This document shows positions 42,392 to 50,535 of a stretch of 64,000 bases of DNA, piece by piece. Both the position numbers and the translations under genes were made by a program. Within the stretch, counting starts at the first letter, position 1, and each line of letters begins with the position of its first letter. The notes under the pieces were generated by a model that did no database searches, was not told the origin of the DNA, and worked only from the letters and a program-made list of their open reading frames with translations. The DNA is from Donghicola sp041224595 (GTDB lineage: Bacteria; Pseudomonadota; Alphaproteobacteria; Rhodobacterales; Rhodobacteraceae), in the NCBI RefSeq assembly GCF_041224595.1, contig NZ_JBGFGN010000154.1, forward strand, positions 1-64,000. Reading direction: 5' to 3'.

Positions 42392-44806
42392 ATGCATCGT
42401 CAGTACAAATTATCCGGATTGAATTGCGCGGGCTGCGCGCGGCGCTCTGCTGCGGCGGCCTCTGAAGTGGCGGGTGTGCTGGAAGCGAACACTAACTTTG
42501 CGACCCACACCCTTGAGATCGCGACCGAAAGTGGGTTTGATCCAGCGGCGCTCCAGGCGCGTCTGGCCCGTGCTGGATATCCTATGCAAACAAAAGAGAT
42601 CGTGCTCGATCTGGAGGGGCTGAGTTGCGCATCCTGCGTTCTGCGAGTCGAGAAAGCGCTGTCCGGTGTCGAAGGTGTCGTCGAGCCCAAGGTCAATCTG
42701 GCAGAGGATCGTCTGCGGGCCACTGTCTATTCCGGTGTGTCTGCGACTGAACTGATCGCCATGGTGAAACAGGCGGGATACGGAGCGCGTCTACGAACGG
42801 ACGAGACCGCGGAAGGTGTCGATAAATCAGCGCAATACCGGAAGAAGTTCATTCTGTCTGCGGCGCTGACTCTGCCTGTGTTTATCCTTGCAATGGGGCG
42901 CCACTGGCTGCCCGGTTTCGGGGGGCTGATCGACGCGACCTTGGGAATGCGCGGGGACATGATCCTGCAATTCATTCTGACCACATTGGTGCTGGCTTGG
43001 CCGGGGCGTGGGTTCTTTGAACTTGGTGTTCCGGCGCTGGTACGTGGTGCGCCAGATATGAATGCGCTGGTGGCTTTGGGAACTCTGGCGGCTTGGGGTT
43101 ACTCGACGGTGGTGACCTTTTTGCCGTCGACTGCGGCGGTCGCAGGGCACGGCGTGTACTTTGAGGCCGCAGCGGTGATCAGTACGCTGATCCTTCTGGG
43201 ACGCTGGATGGAGGCGCGGGCCAAAGGGCGCACGGGTGCTGCAATCCGCGCACTCATGGACCTTAGCCCGAAGACCGCACGTGTGGAACGGCCTGATGGC
43301 TCGGTCGAGGAGCGCCCTCTGGCCGAGATCCAGAGCGGGGATACCTTGCAATTGCGTCCCGGCGAACGTGTGGCCGTTGATGGTACTGTGCTCTCGGGGG
43401 AGAGCCACGTGGATGAATCCATGCTGACTGGTGAACCCGTTCCTGTTGCCAAAGCCGAAGGGGATACGGTCTCTGCGGGGACGTTGAACACGAACGGTGC
43501 TTTGCGTTTGCGTGCAGATGCGGTTGGCAGCCAGACGGCACTGGCCCAGATCATCCGCATGGTCGAATCCGCCCAAGGGGCGCGTTTGCCCGTGCAGGCT
43601 CTGATCGACCGCGTGACCATGTGGTTTGTCCCAGCGGTTCTGGTTGTGGCAGCGCTGACGTTCCTTGTCTGGCTGGTGGTTGGACCTGATTTGTCCCGTG
43701 CCTTGATCGCAGCCGTGGCGGTGTTGATCGTGGCGTGTCCCTGCGCGATGGGGCTGGCAACGCCAACGTCGATCATGGTGGGGATGGGCCGGGCCGCAAA
43801 GCTTGGCGTGCTGTTCCGCAAGGGCGATGCCCTACAGGAATTGCAGTCGGTCAAAGCCGTCGTCTTTGACAAAACCGGCACTCTGACTGAGGGGCGCCCC
43901 GAACTGGCGGCAGTCTTGCCCGCAGCGGGGGTGCAAGAGGCAGAGGCGCTGTCCTTGGCTGCTGCGCTCGAAGCAAAATCAGAGCACCCGATCGCCCATG
44001 CCATTGTGCGCGGCGCTGACAGCATTGCTGAGGCAGAAGACTTCACTTCGGAAACGGGCTCTGGCGTCGAGGCAAAGGTCGGGGGCCGCACTATTCGCGT
44101 TGGCACCTCGGCTTGGGTCGGCGGCTCGATTCCGGCAGACCTGCAGGCAGAAGCCGATACCCGCACAGCCCGCGGCGAGACAGTGGTTTGGGTTTCCAGA
44201 GAACACGAGGTGATCGCTGCGATCGCCGTTGCAGACCGCATCAAAGAAAGCGCAGTGGATGCGGTGCAGTCTTTGCGCGCCACGGGACTGGAGCCTGTGA
44301 TGGTCACCGGAGACGGGCAAGCCACCGCTGACTTCGTCGCCAAGCAATTGGGAATCACGCGCATCATTGCCGGCGTCCGCCCCCAGGGAAAACGCGAGGC
44401 GGTCGAAGATCTGAAAAGAGAATTCGGAAAAATCGCCTTTGTCGGGGACGGGATCAACGATGCGCCAGCCTTGGCCAGCGCTGATGTTGGCATCGCGATT
44501 GGCACGGGAACTGATGTGGCGGTCGAGGCGGCTGATGTCGTTCTGATGTCCGGCGATCCTCTGGCTGTGCCCAAAGCGATTGCCCTGAGCCATGCAACGC
44601 TGCGCAACATTCGGCAGAACTTGGCTTGGGCGTTCGGCTATAACATCGCGCTCATCCCTGTGGCTGCGGGTGTCCTGTTCCCTGCGTTCGGCATTACCTT
44701 GTCGCCGATGCTGGCTGGCGGGGCGATGGCGCTGTCCAGTGTATTCGTTCTGGGCAATGCATTGCGCTTGAACCAAGTATCCTTGGGGCAGGGCGCAAGC
44801 GCATGA
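42392..44806 (+). CDS. copA: copper-exporting P1B-type ATPase
   Basis: An inner-membrane Cu(I) export ATPase of 804 residues. Two N-terminal heavy-metal domains have Cys12-x-x-Cys15 (GLNCAGCARR) and Cys79-x-x-Cys82 (LSCASCVLR). The membrane CPC motif is Cys449-Pro-Cys451 in IVACPCAMGLATPTS, the phosphorylated Asp is Asp-493 in VFDKTGTLTEG, and the hinge is GDGINDAPAL. ATG 42392 has an AAAGGA box; ATG 42368 in frame is also possible. Its last codon overlaps the cueR start (ATGA), so copper export and its sensor are co-expressed. Confidence 0.95.
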   Translation: MHRQYKLSGLNCAGCARRSAAAASEVAGVLEANTNFATHTLEIATESGFDPAALQARLARAGYPMQTKEIVLDLEGLSCASCVLRVEKALSGVEGVVEPKVNLAEDRLRATVYSGVSATELIAMVKQAGYGARLRTDETAEGVDKSAQYRKKFILSAALTLPVFILAMGRHWLPGFGGLIDATLGMRGDMILQFILTTLVLAWPGRGFFELGVPALVRGAPDMNALVALGTLAAWGYSTVVTFLPSTAAVAGHGVYFEAAAVISTLILLGRWMEARAKGRTGAAIRALMDLSPKTARVERPDGSVEERPLAEIQSGDTLQLRPGERVAVDGTVLSGESHVDESMLTGEPVPVAKAEGDTVSAGTLNTNGALRLRADAVGSQTALAQIIRMVESAQGARLPVQALIDRVTMWFVPAVLVVAALTFLVWLVVGPDLSRALIAAVAVLIVACPCAMGLATPTSIMVGMGRAAKLGVLFRKGDALQELQSVKAVVFDKTGTLTEGRPELAAVLPAAGVQEAEALSLAAALEAKSEHPIAHAIVRGADSIAEAEDFTSETGSGVEAKVGGRTIRVGTSAWVGGSIPADLQAEADTRTARGETVVWVSREHEVIAAIAVADRIKESAVDAVQSLRATGLEPVMVTGDGQATADFVAKQLGITRIIAGVRPQGKREAVEDLKREFGKIAFVGDGINDAPALASADVGIAIGTGTDVAVEAADVVLMSGDPLAVPKAIALSHATLRNIRQNLAWAFGYNIALIPVAAGVLFPAFGITLSPMLAGGAMALSSVFVLGNALRLNQVSLGQGASA

Positions 44807-45195
44807 ACATTAAGGACGTTTCCGCCCGCACGAACCTGCCCGCCAAGACCATCCGCTATTACGAGGACATCGGCCTGATCACGCCTGCACGGAGCGAAAA
44901 TGGCTACCGGCGGTTCTCTGAAAATGATCTTCACAAACTGGCCTTCGTCGGGCGGGCACGGCATCTGGGTTTCTCGATCGAGGACTGCCGTAACCTTTTG
45001 GCCCTCTGGGGGGACGACGGACGTAGCAGTGCAGATGTGCGCGCCATTGCCCAAAGCCATCTGCACCAGATCGAAGCCAAACTGCGCGAGTTGTCCGAAA
45101 TGCGTGACACGCTGGCGCGGCTGGTGCAGTGCTGCGCGGGGGATAGCAGACCCGATTGCCCCATTCTCGAGGATCTCGCGAAAACACACATCTGA
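44803..45195 (+). CDS. cueR: copper-responsive MerR-family regulator CueR/HmrR
   Basis: A regulator of 130 residues with an N-terminal MerR helix-turn-helix (KDVSARTNLPAKTIRYYED) and the C-terminal Cu(I)-binding cysteines in CCAGDSRPDC, spaced as in CueR. It is expected to activate copA through the 19-base-spacer promoter at 42336. Translation is coupled to copA by a four-base overlap. Confidence 0.92.
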   Translation: MNIKDVSARTNLPAKTIRYYEDIGLITPARSENGYRRFSENDLHKLAFVGRARHLGFSIEDCRNLLALWGDDGRSSADVRAIAQSHLHQIEAKLRELSEMRDTLARLVQCCAGDSRPDCPILEDLAKTHI

Positions 45196-45205
45196 TCTAC
45201 ATCAA
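45192..45205. promoter_or_regulatory. FNR/FnrL-like box upstream of the Rrf2 gene
   Basis: CTGAT-CTAC-ATCAA matches TTGAT-N4-ATCAA at nine of ten positions. It lies 58 bases before the Rrf2 gene start and overlaps the cueR stop codon. Confidence 0.6.
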
Positions 45206-45263
45206 GTCCCGATCATTCCCGCCGTGATAGCGTCACTGCAGATTTCGGACGGAGGGACATTCT

Positions 45264-45740
45264 GTGAGAATAACCAAGCGCACCAATATCGCCATTCGGG
45301 CGCTCATGTTTTGTGCTGTGAACATGGATCGTCGTGTCACTAAGCACGATATCGCAGAGGCTTGCAATTCATCCGAAAACCACTTGGGCCAGATTGTGAA
45401 CCAGCTCGCGCAGCTTGGGTTTCTAGAAACCACACGCGGTCGTGGGGGCGGATTGGCTTTGGCGCGGTCGCCCGAGCAGATTTCGATTGGCGAGGTCTTT
45501 CGCCTGCTCGAAGCCGATGTGCCGGTTGCCGAATGCTTTGCGGATGTAGACAACACCTGCCCGCTGACCGATGCCTGCCGGCTGAAAGACGCGATCGCTG
45601 CGGCGCTTGATGCATTCTATGCCCACATGGAGACGATCACGCTGGATACGCTGATCTGCAACAACCATGAGCTCGAGACCATGCTCGCCATGACGCCATT
45701 GTGCTCGGGCGACAAAGCCGCCAAGCCTGCAACGGCTTAG
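45264..45740 (+). CDS. Rrf2-family regulator, NsrR-like
   Basis: A DNA-binding protein of 158 residues with an N-terminal winged helix (MRITKRTNIAIRALMFCAVN) and GFLETTRGRGGGLALAR. Three cysteines in ECFADVDNTCPLTDAC are spaced C-x7-C-x5-C, the pattern that binds the iron-sulphur cluster in NO-sensing NsrR. IscR has a different spacing. GTG start at 45264 with a GGAGGGA box. The tail after about residue 140 is longer than in typical NsrR. The FNR-like box upstream fits a nitrosative or low-oxygen response. Its stop is two bases from the convergent soxT stop. Confidence 0.85.
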   Translation: MRITKRTNIAIRALMFCAVNMDRRVTKHDIAEACNSSENHLGQIVNQLAQLGFLETTRGRGGGLALARSPEQISIGEVFRLLEADVPVAECFADVDNTCPLTDACRLKDAIAAALDAFYAHMETITLDTLICNNHELETMLAMTPLCSGDKAAKPATA

Positions 45741-45742
45741 GG

Positions 45743-46795
45743 TCATTCGGCGGGCGCGAAGCCTTCGATCAGGTGACGTAGGCCCAGAGCAGCGCCGCCA
45801 AAAATCGACAGCATTGTCACGGGGGCGGAATAGCTGAGCAGGGCCATGGCGGTCAGTCCTTGGCCAACGGTGCAGCCCATGGCCAGCACTGCGCCCACGC
45901 CCATGAGAACCGCACCGATGATCTGGCGGCGAAGCTCGCGGGGATCCTCGCAGGCCTCCCACCGGAAATGTCCCAGCATGAAGCTGCCGATCAGCGCGCC
46001 GGTCCACACTCCGATCACCGAGCCCACCGCGAAAGACGGCGCATGGTTTGCGCCGAGCATCGCGTAGATCATCGCTTCGCCCACGGGTGCCGAGAAATTA
46101 TGAGAGACCACCGGGACGACCTCGAACCCGTTCGCGGCGATATAGCCCGTGCCAAGCCAGCCAGACAGGATCGCAAGGCCGACGACAGCACCCCAAATGA
46201 TGGCTTTGCGTTCGGCGCGCATATGAGCGGGCCAAACGGCAAAGGCCAGAATACCCGCTCCGATCACCATGCCGATGAGTGCGGGGGAGGTGGGCAGCAC
46301 CTCGGACAGACCGTGAGCGATCCCTTGCGGTGTCTCGGTCGGGATTCGCGGAAATAGCTTGGCAAAGACGAAAGCAAAGGGGCCATAGAGTGTGCCATAA
46401 GCGGCCATGCCGACCACAACCACGATCACAAAGGACCGTAAATCCCCGCCGCCCAAGCGGGCCAGAGCGCCGTAGCCGCAATTGCCTGCCAGCGCCATGC
46501 CATAGCCGAACATGCCGCCCCCAATGATCGAGGCCCAAGGCAGCCAGCGCGTATCTAGGTAAAAGGCGGCGGTTGGCGAAAACACTCCCAAAGCGCTTGA
46601 TCCGAACACACCTATGACGGCGACGCCAATGGCGACGCCCCACATGCGCAGACGAATGTCGCTTCCTCCGTAAAAGAAATCTTCGATTGCCCCAAGTGTG
46701 CAAAAGCGGCCCAACCGCGCCGCGAGGCCCAGAAGCAGGCCTCCGAATGCGCCAATCAACGCGACCAAAACCGCGTCGGAAATCCCATCGATCAT
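45743..46795 (-). CDS. soxT: YeeE/YedE family membrane protein, SoxT-like
   Basis: A polytopic membrane protein of 350 residues, probably a transporter of a sulphur compound such as thiosulfate. The YeeE/YedE family is marked by GRFCTLGAIEDFF near the N-terminus, GMALAGNCGYGALARLGGGD in the middle and GAVLAMGCTVGQGLTAM near the C-terminus, each with a conserved Cys. Position next to soxR at the edge of the sox cluster matches soxT of Paracoccus and Pseudaminobacter. It is transcribed away from the sox structural genes. Confidence 0.88.
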   Translation of the reverse strand: MIDGISDAVLVALIGAFGGLLLGLAARLGRFCTLGAIEDFFYGGSDIRLRMWGVAIGVAVIGVFGSSALGVFSPTAAFYLDTRWLPWASIIGGGMFGYGMALAGNCGYGALARLGGGDLRSFVIVVVVGMAAYGTLYGPFAFVFAKLFPRIPTETPQGIAHGLSEVLPTSPALIGMVIGAGILAFAVWPAHMRAERKAIIWGAVVGLAILSGWLGTGYIAANGFEVVPVVSHNFSAPVGEAMIYAMLGANHAPSFAVGSVIGVWTGALIGSFMLGHFRWEACEDPRELRRQIIGAVLMGVGAVLAMGCTVGQGLTAMALLSYSAPVTMLSIFGGAALGLRHLIEGFAPAE

Positions 46796-46853
46796 CGGAG
46801 CCCTCCCAAGTCCAATGACGGCCAGACGCGCCGGCAGTTTAGCGTGATGTCAG

Positions 46854-47189
46854 TTACTCGCTATCGCAAAAAACTTCGTAAACACGCTCTAGGATACGCC
46901 GGGGACGGTCATCTGCCAAACTATAATAAATGGTCTTGCCGTCGCGGCGCGGCACAACCAGCCCTTCGAGACGCAGACGCGACAGCTGCTGGGACACAGC
47001 AGCCTGACGGGCAGACAGCAGTTCTTCGAGTTCGGTAACCGACTTTTCGCCATCCACGAGATGGCACAGGATCATCAGGCGACCTTCGTGGCTGATCGCC
47101 TTGAGGAAGTTCGCAGCGCTGGTCGCACGCTCAAGCATGCGGTCCATTTCAAAATCGGTGAGATCGTCTTTTATTGCAGGAAGAGACAT
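46854..47189 (-). CDS. soxR: ArsR-family sulphur-responsive repressor SoxR
   Basis: A winged-helix repressor of 111 residues for the sox genes. The helix-turn-helix is seen in ARQAAVSQQLSRLRLEGLV. Cys-42 (MILCHLV) and Cys-108 (EVFCDSE) are in the positions of the redox/persulfide pair of SqrR and BigR, so it probably senses reactive sulphur by a Cys-Cys polysulfide bridge. It lies between soxS and soxT on the minus strand. Predicted ATTC-N8-GAAT operators occur at 47644, 49073 and 53239. Confidence 0.9.
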   Translation of the reverse strand: MSLPAIKDDLTDFEMDRMLERATSAANFLKAISHEGRLMILCHLVDGEKSVTELEELLSARQAAVSQQLSRLRLEGLVVPRRDGKTIYYSLADDRPRRILERVYEVFCDSE

Positions 47190-47214
47190 AGGAAGGGCCT
47201 ATCACTAACTTACA

Positions 47215-47607
47215 TCACGAACCGCTGCCGGAAGCGGTGTCTGAGAGGGGGAAACCGGCGTGTTCGGCGACCATTTTCTCGACCAAGGGCCAAAAGAAAT
47301 CTTCGCCTGCGTATCCTTCTAGTCTTGCCAGTTCCTGACCGTCGTCAACTAGCAGAAAAGTCGGAGTAAAGACGACGGGGCGGGTAATTTCAAACCCTGC
47401 GTCTTTGATTTCACTGAGCTGGACCGTGCGCAGGGGCGCTGCATCCGAGACAGCGGCGACCGGATAGATGTGGCCGACCTGCTTGTGCCAAAGCTCGCAA
47501 TAGGCGCAGCCCACTTGCTCGACCATCACCAGTTCAGCGGCAGCGGCAGGCAAAGGGGCGAGTGCGATTACACCCGCCAAGAGGGCGTTGGTAAATAGAT
47601 GCGGCAT
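47215..47607 (-). CDS. soxS: SoxS, periplasmic thioredoxin-like protein
   Basis: A thiol-disulphide protein of 130 residues that keeps the SoxYZ carrier Cys reduced in Paracoccus. It has a signal peptide (MPHLFTNALLAGVIALAPL, cleavage near AAAAE) and the active site CAYC in QVGCAYCELW. The ATG at 47607 is chosen because the signal peptide then starts correctly; a TTG at 47649 lies upstream, overlapping the operator. Divergent from soxV. Confidence 0.88.
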   Translation of the reverse strand: MPHLFTNALLAGVIALAPLPAAAAELVMVEQVGCAYCELWHKQVGHIYPVAAVSDAAPLRTVQLSEIKDAGFEITRPVVFTPTFLLVDDGQELARLEGYAGEDFFWPLVEKMVAEHAGFPLSDTASGSGS

Positions 47608-47643
47608 GCGATCAATCCAATTGACAGCTTCTGGCAAGCATGT

Positions 47644-47659
47644 AATCAAATATTTGAAT
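47644..47659. promoter_or_regulatory. predicted SoxR operator between soxS and soxV
   Basis: AATC-N8-GAAT, one mismatch from ATTC-N8-GAAT, centred on the perfect palindrome TCAAATATTTGA. It lies between the divergent soxS and soxV starts. SoxR binds this intergenic region in studied sox clusters. Confidence 0.7.
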
Positions 47660-47676
47660 AAATCAAGGAATATTGC

Positions 47677-48414
47677 ATGTTGGATGTCACCTACATGGGG
47701 GCATTGCTGGCGGGTTTGCTGTCGTTTTTCACGCCGTGCATCCTGCCTATGGTCCCGTTTTACCTCAGTTATATGGCTGGTCTGTCGGTTGCGGAACTGC
47801 GCGGCGATGGCGTGATTGCGGCAGGGGCCCGGGCCCGTTTGATCCGATCTGCAATCGCCTTTGCGTTAGGGGTCACCACAATATTCGTCCTTCTTGGGAT
47901 GGGCGCGACGGCGGTGGGGCAGGCCTTTGCCCAATGGAAGCAGCCGCTCAGTTACGTGGCGGCGGCGATCCTGTTTGTCTTTGGGTTGCACTTTCTTGGC
48001 GTTCTGCGGATTGGCCTTCTGTACCGCGAAGCGCGGGTCGAAAGCTCTGCCAATCCGGCGTCCGTAGGCGGGGCTTATGTCATGGGGTTGGCCTTTGGGT
48101 TCGGGTGGACGCCCTGCGTCGGCCCTGCGCTGGCGTCGATCCTGATGGTGGCTAGCGGCATGGGCGATTTGTGGCAGGGCGGGGCGCTGCTGTTTGTCTA
48201 CGGGATCGGGATGACCGCGCCCTTTATTGTGGCCGCTCTGTTTGCCGGACCGTTTCTGGCATGGGCGCAGCGCAACCGAAAATATCTGGGCTACGTGGAA
48301 AAGGTGATGGGCGTGATGCTCATCGTCTTTGCCGTTCTGATAGCGACAAATGCGGTGAACCTGATCGCGGCGGCGATGATCGAGTGGTTCCCGTCTTTCA
48401 CATCCTTGGGGTGA
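47677..48414 (+). CDS. soxV: SoxV, CcdA-type thiol electron transporter
   Basis: An inner-membrane protein of 245 residues with six helices, which carries reducing power from cytoplasmic thioredoxin to periplasmic SoxW/SoxS. The redox cysteines are in FFTPCILPMVPFYLSYMAG and GFGWTPCVGPALASIL, the CcdA pattern. The start follows AAGGA. First gene of the plus-strand sox series. Confidence 0.93.
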   Translation: MLDVTYMGALLAGLLSFFTPCILPMVPFYLSYMAGLSVAELRGDGVIAAGARARLIRSAIAFALGVTTIFVLLGMGATAVGQAFAQWKQPLSYVAAAILFVFGLHFLGVLRIGLLYREARVESSANPASVGGAYVMGLAFGFGWTPCVGPALASILMVASGMGDLWQGGALLFVYGIGMTAPFIVAALFAGPFLAWAQRNRKYLGYVEKVMGVMLIVFAVLIATNAVNLIAAAMIEWFPSFTSLG

Positions 48415-48472
48415 GGCGAACACCCTGTGCTGCGGCCCGAGGAGGGGCCGCTTGTTATCTGGGAGGAAGACT

Positions 48473-49027
48473 ATGCTGAAACGATTAACCGCCATTGGGG
48501 CGGCGCTGTGCCTGTCCACATCCGTCATGGCGGCCGAGATGGGCGACGATGGTCTGCACAAGGCGGACTGGATGCACGACACCTTCAAAGACCTGCGCGA
48601 AGATCTGGATGAAGCCAGCGCCGAGGGCAAACGCCTGATGGTGATCATCGAGCAGCGCGGCTGCATTTATTGTAAGAAAATGCACGAGGAAGTCTTTGTT
48701 GACCCAGACATCGAATCCCTGTTGCAGGAGGACTTCTTTGTTGTGCAGCTCAACATGTTTGGGGACGTCGAAGTCACCGATTTCGACGGAACTACCCTTT
48801 CGGAGAAGGACATGATCCAAAGTTGGGGTGTTCTGTTCACCCCAACAATGATGTTCTTTCCCGAGGAGGTAGAGGAGGGCGTTTCAGCCCCCAAAGCGGC
48901 GGTGGCGCAGATGCCCGGAGCCTTTGGAAAAGGTACAACTTTCAATATGTTGCACTGGATTCTTGAAGAGGGTTACACCTCTGGAGAACCGTTCCAGAAA
49001 TACCTGCAACGCAAGTTGACAGAGTAA
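48473..49027 (+). CDS. soxW: SoxW, periplasmic thioredoxin
   Basis: An exported thioredoxin-fold protein of 184 residues with a signal peptide (cleavage near VMAAE) and the active site CIYC in EQRGCIYCKKMHEEVF. It accepts electrons from SoxV. The ATG at 48473 follows GGGAGGA; an in-frame ATG 21 bases upstream is rejected on signal-peptide grounds. Confidence 0.92.
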   Translation: MLKRLTAIGAALCLSTSVMAAEMGDDGLHKADWMHDTFKDLREDLDEASAEGKRLMVIIEQRGCIYCKKMHEEVFVDPDIESLLQEDFFVVQLNMFGDVEVTDFDGTTLSEKDMIQSWGVLFTPTMMFFPEEVEEGVSAPKAAVAQMPGAFGKGTTFNMLHWILEEGYTSGEPFQKYLQRKLTE

Positions 49028-49033
49028 ACAGAA

Positions 49034-49056
49034 GTGCAGCCGGAAGAATGCTGCAC
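49034..49056 (+). terminator. hairpin after soxW
   Basis: The stem GTGCAGC / GCTGCAC with a nine-base loop lies seven bases past the soxW stop, without a T tract. It may weakly terminate or stabilise the soxVW transcript before the soxX promoter. Confidence 0.4.
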
Positions 49057-49072
49057 TGCAACATATCAGTAA

Positions 49073-49088
49073 ATTCACTTAGTTGAAT
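49073..49088. promoter_or_regulatory. predicted SoxR operator before soxX
   Basis: A perfect ATTC-N8-GAAT with extended arms AAATTCA / TGAATTT, 79 bases before the soxX start. The soxW-soxX gap is the second known SoxR-binding location in studied clusters. Confidence 0.75.
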
Positions 49089-49167
49089 TTGTTGTTGCGT
49101 AAAAGATGCGCGGTGTTCTACAGTATACGGAGCCTACCAGCGGAAGAATGGTAGCTAGGGAGGAAAC

Positions 49168-49647
49168 ATGAAGCTTTCAATTGCACTTGCGGCAGTCGCC
49201 GCTTGCACTGCTGGCATCGCAATGGCGGCACCCGTTGCCCCGGCAGATGTCGAGTTCTCGGAATATGGTGAAGTCGCGACCTCGTTGACCGGTCAGGCTG
49301 GTGATCCAGAAAACGGCGTCAAGATTATGGCGAACCGCGGCAAGGGCAACTGCGTTGCGTGCCACGCTGTTTCGGCGATGTCGGACGTGCCGTTCCACGG
49401 CGAAGTTGGACCGACCCTTGATGGTGTTGCCGACCGCTGGAACGAAGCAGAACTTCGCGGCCTCGTCGCGAACGCGAAAATGACTTTTGAGGGCACGATC
49501 ATGCCCGCGTTCTACAAGAACGACGGCTACATCCGCCCCGGCAATGCCTACACCGGCAAAGCCCCGACCGAAGCACTGACCCCCCTGCTGACCGCGCAGG
49601 AAGTCGAGGATGTCGTCGCTTACCTGATGACGCTCAAAGAGCAGTAA
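49168..49647 (+). CDS. soxX: SoxX, monohaem cytochrome c of SoxAX
   Basis: A periplasmic cytochrome of 159 residues with a signal peptide (cleavage near MAAP). There is one haem site, Cys62-Val-Ala-Cys65-His66, with axial Met in GTIMPAFYKNDG. With SoxA it attaches thiosulfate to the SoxY Cys. The start follows GGGAGGA. First of the soxXYZABCDEF series. Confidence 0.95.
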   Translation: MKLSIALAAVAACTAGIAMAAPVAPADVEFSEYGEVATSLTGQAGDPENGVKIMANRGKGNCVACHAVSAMSDVPFHGEVGPTLDGVADRWNEAELRGLVANAKMTFEGTIMPAFYKNDGYIRPGNAYTGKAPTEALTPLLTAQEVEDVVAYLMTLKEQ

Positions 49648-49672
49648 GCGACCCGGATTTAAGGAGAGAGAA

Positions 49673-50089
49673 ATGGAATTCACCCGACGCGACACTATCG
49701 CACTGGGCCTTGGTGCGGCCGCTCTGACCGTACTTCCCTTCCGCGTTGCGGCTTCGGCCGATGACAAAATTGCCGAGTTCACAGGCGGCGCAGACATGAA
49801 GGCCGAGGGCGTCACCCTGACCGCGCCCGAAATCGCGGAAAACGGCAACACCGTTCCGATCACCGTCGATGCACCTGGCGCAGCCAGCATTCTGGTTCTG
49901 GCAACCGGCAACCCGACCCCTGGCGTGGCGCAGTTCAACTTTGGTCCGCTGGCCGGTTCCCATGCCGCAACCACCCGCATCCGTCTGGCTGGCACGCAGG
50001 ACGTCGTTGCGATCGCCAAGTTCGAAGACGGCTCGTTCGCCCGCGCAGCATCCACCGTCAAAGTGACCATCGGCGGCTGTGGCGGCTAA
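49673..50089 (+). CDS. soxY: SoxY, sulphur carrier subunit
   Basis: A periplasmic carrier protein of 138 residues exported by the twin-arginine system (TRRDTIALGLGAAALTVLP). The C-terminal swinging arm IGGCGG, with Cys-136, holds the sulphur substrate throughout the Sox cycle. Pairs with SoxZ, encoded 48 bases on. Confidence 0.96.
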   Translation: MEFTRRDTIALGLGAAALTVLPFRVAASADDKIAEFTGGADMKAEGVTLTAPEIAENGNTVPITVDAPGAASILVLATGNPTPGVAQFNFGPLAGSHAATTRIRLAGTQDVVAIAKFEDGSFARAASTVKVTIGGCGG

Positions 50090-50137
50090 CGCCCGCGACC
50101 TGTCGAGACACATAGATTTTCTGAGGAGAGACCTAAA

Positions 50138-50467
50138 ATGGCATCTGGTGTACGCCCCCGCGTTAAGGTTCCCAAGTCCGCATCGGCTGGTGAAACCATC
50201 ACCCTCAAGACCCTGATCAGCCACCCCATGGAGTCCGGTCAGCGCAAGGATAGCAGCGGCAACGTGATCCCGCGCTCGATCATCAATCGCTTCACCTGCG
50301 AGTTCAACGGCCAGATGGTTGTGGACGTGACCATGGAGCCTGCGATTTCGACCAACCCCTACTTCGAATTCGAAGCAACCGTCCCCGAGGCAGGCGACTT
50401 CAAATTCACTTGGTACGACGATGACGGCGACGTCTACGAAGAGACCAAGCCGGTAGCGATCGGCTAA
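50138..50467 (+). CDS. soxZ: SoxZ, sulphur carrier partner
   Basis: A protein of 109 residues without its own signal peptide, co-exported with SoxY. Family marks are RPRVKVPKSASAGETITLKT and the C-terminal FKFTWYDDDGDVYEET. The start follows GAGGAGA. Normal length and position. Confidence 0.95.
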   Translation: MASGVRPRVKVPKSASAGETITLKTLISHPMESGQRKDSSGNVIPRSIINRFTCEFNGQMVVDVTMEPAISTNPYFEFEATVPEAGDFKFTWYDDDGDVYEETKPVAIG

Positions 50468-50535
50468 TGCGACAGGGCGGGGCGCGCAAAGAGCATAACT
50501 TTGTCGCCCCGCTTTCTGGCTTCAGGGAGGAAACC

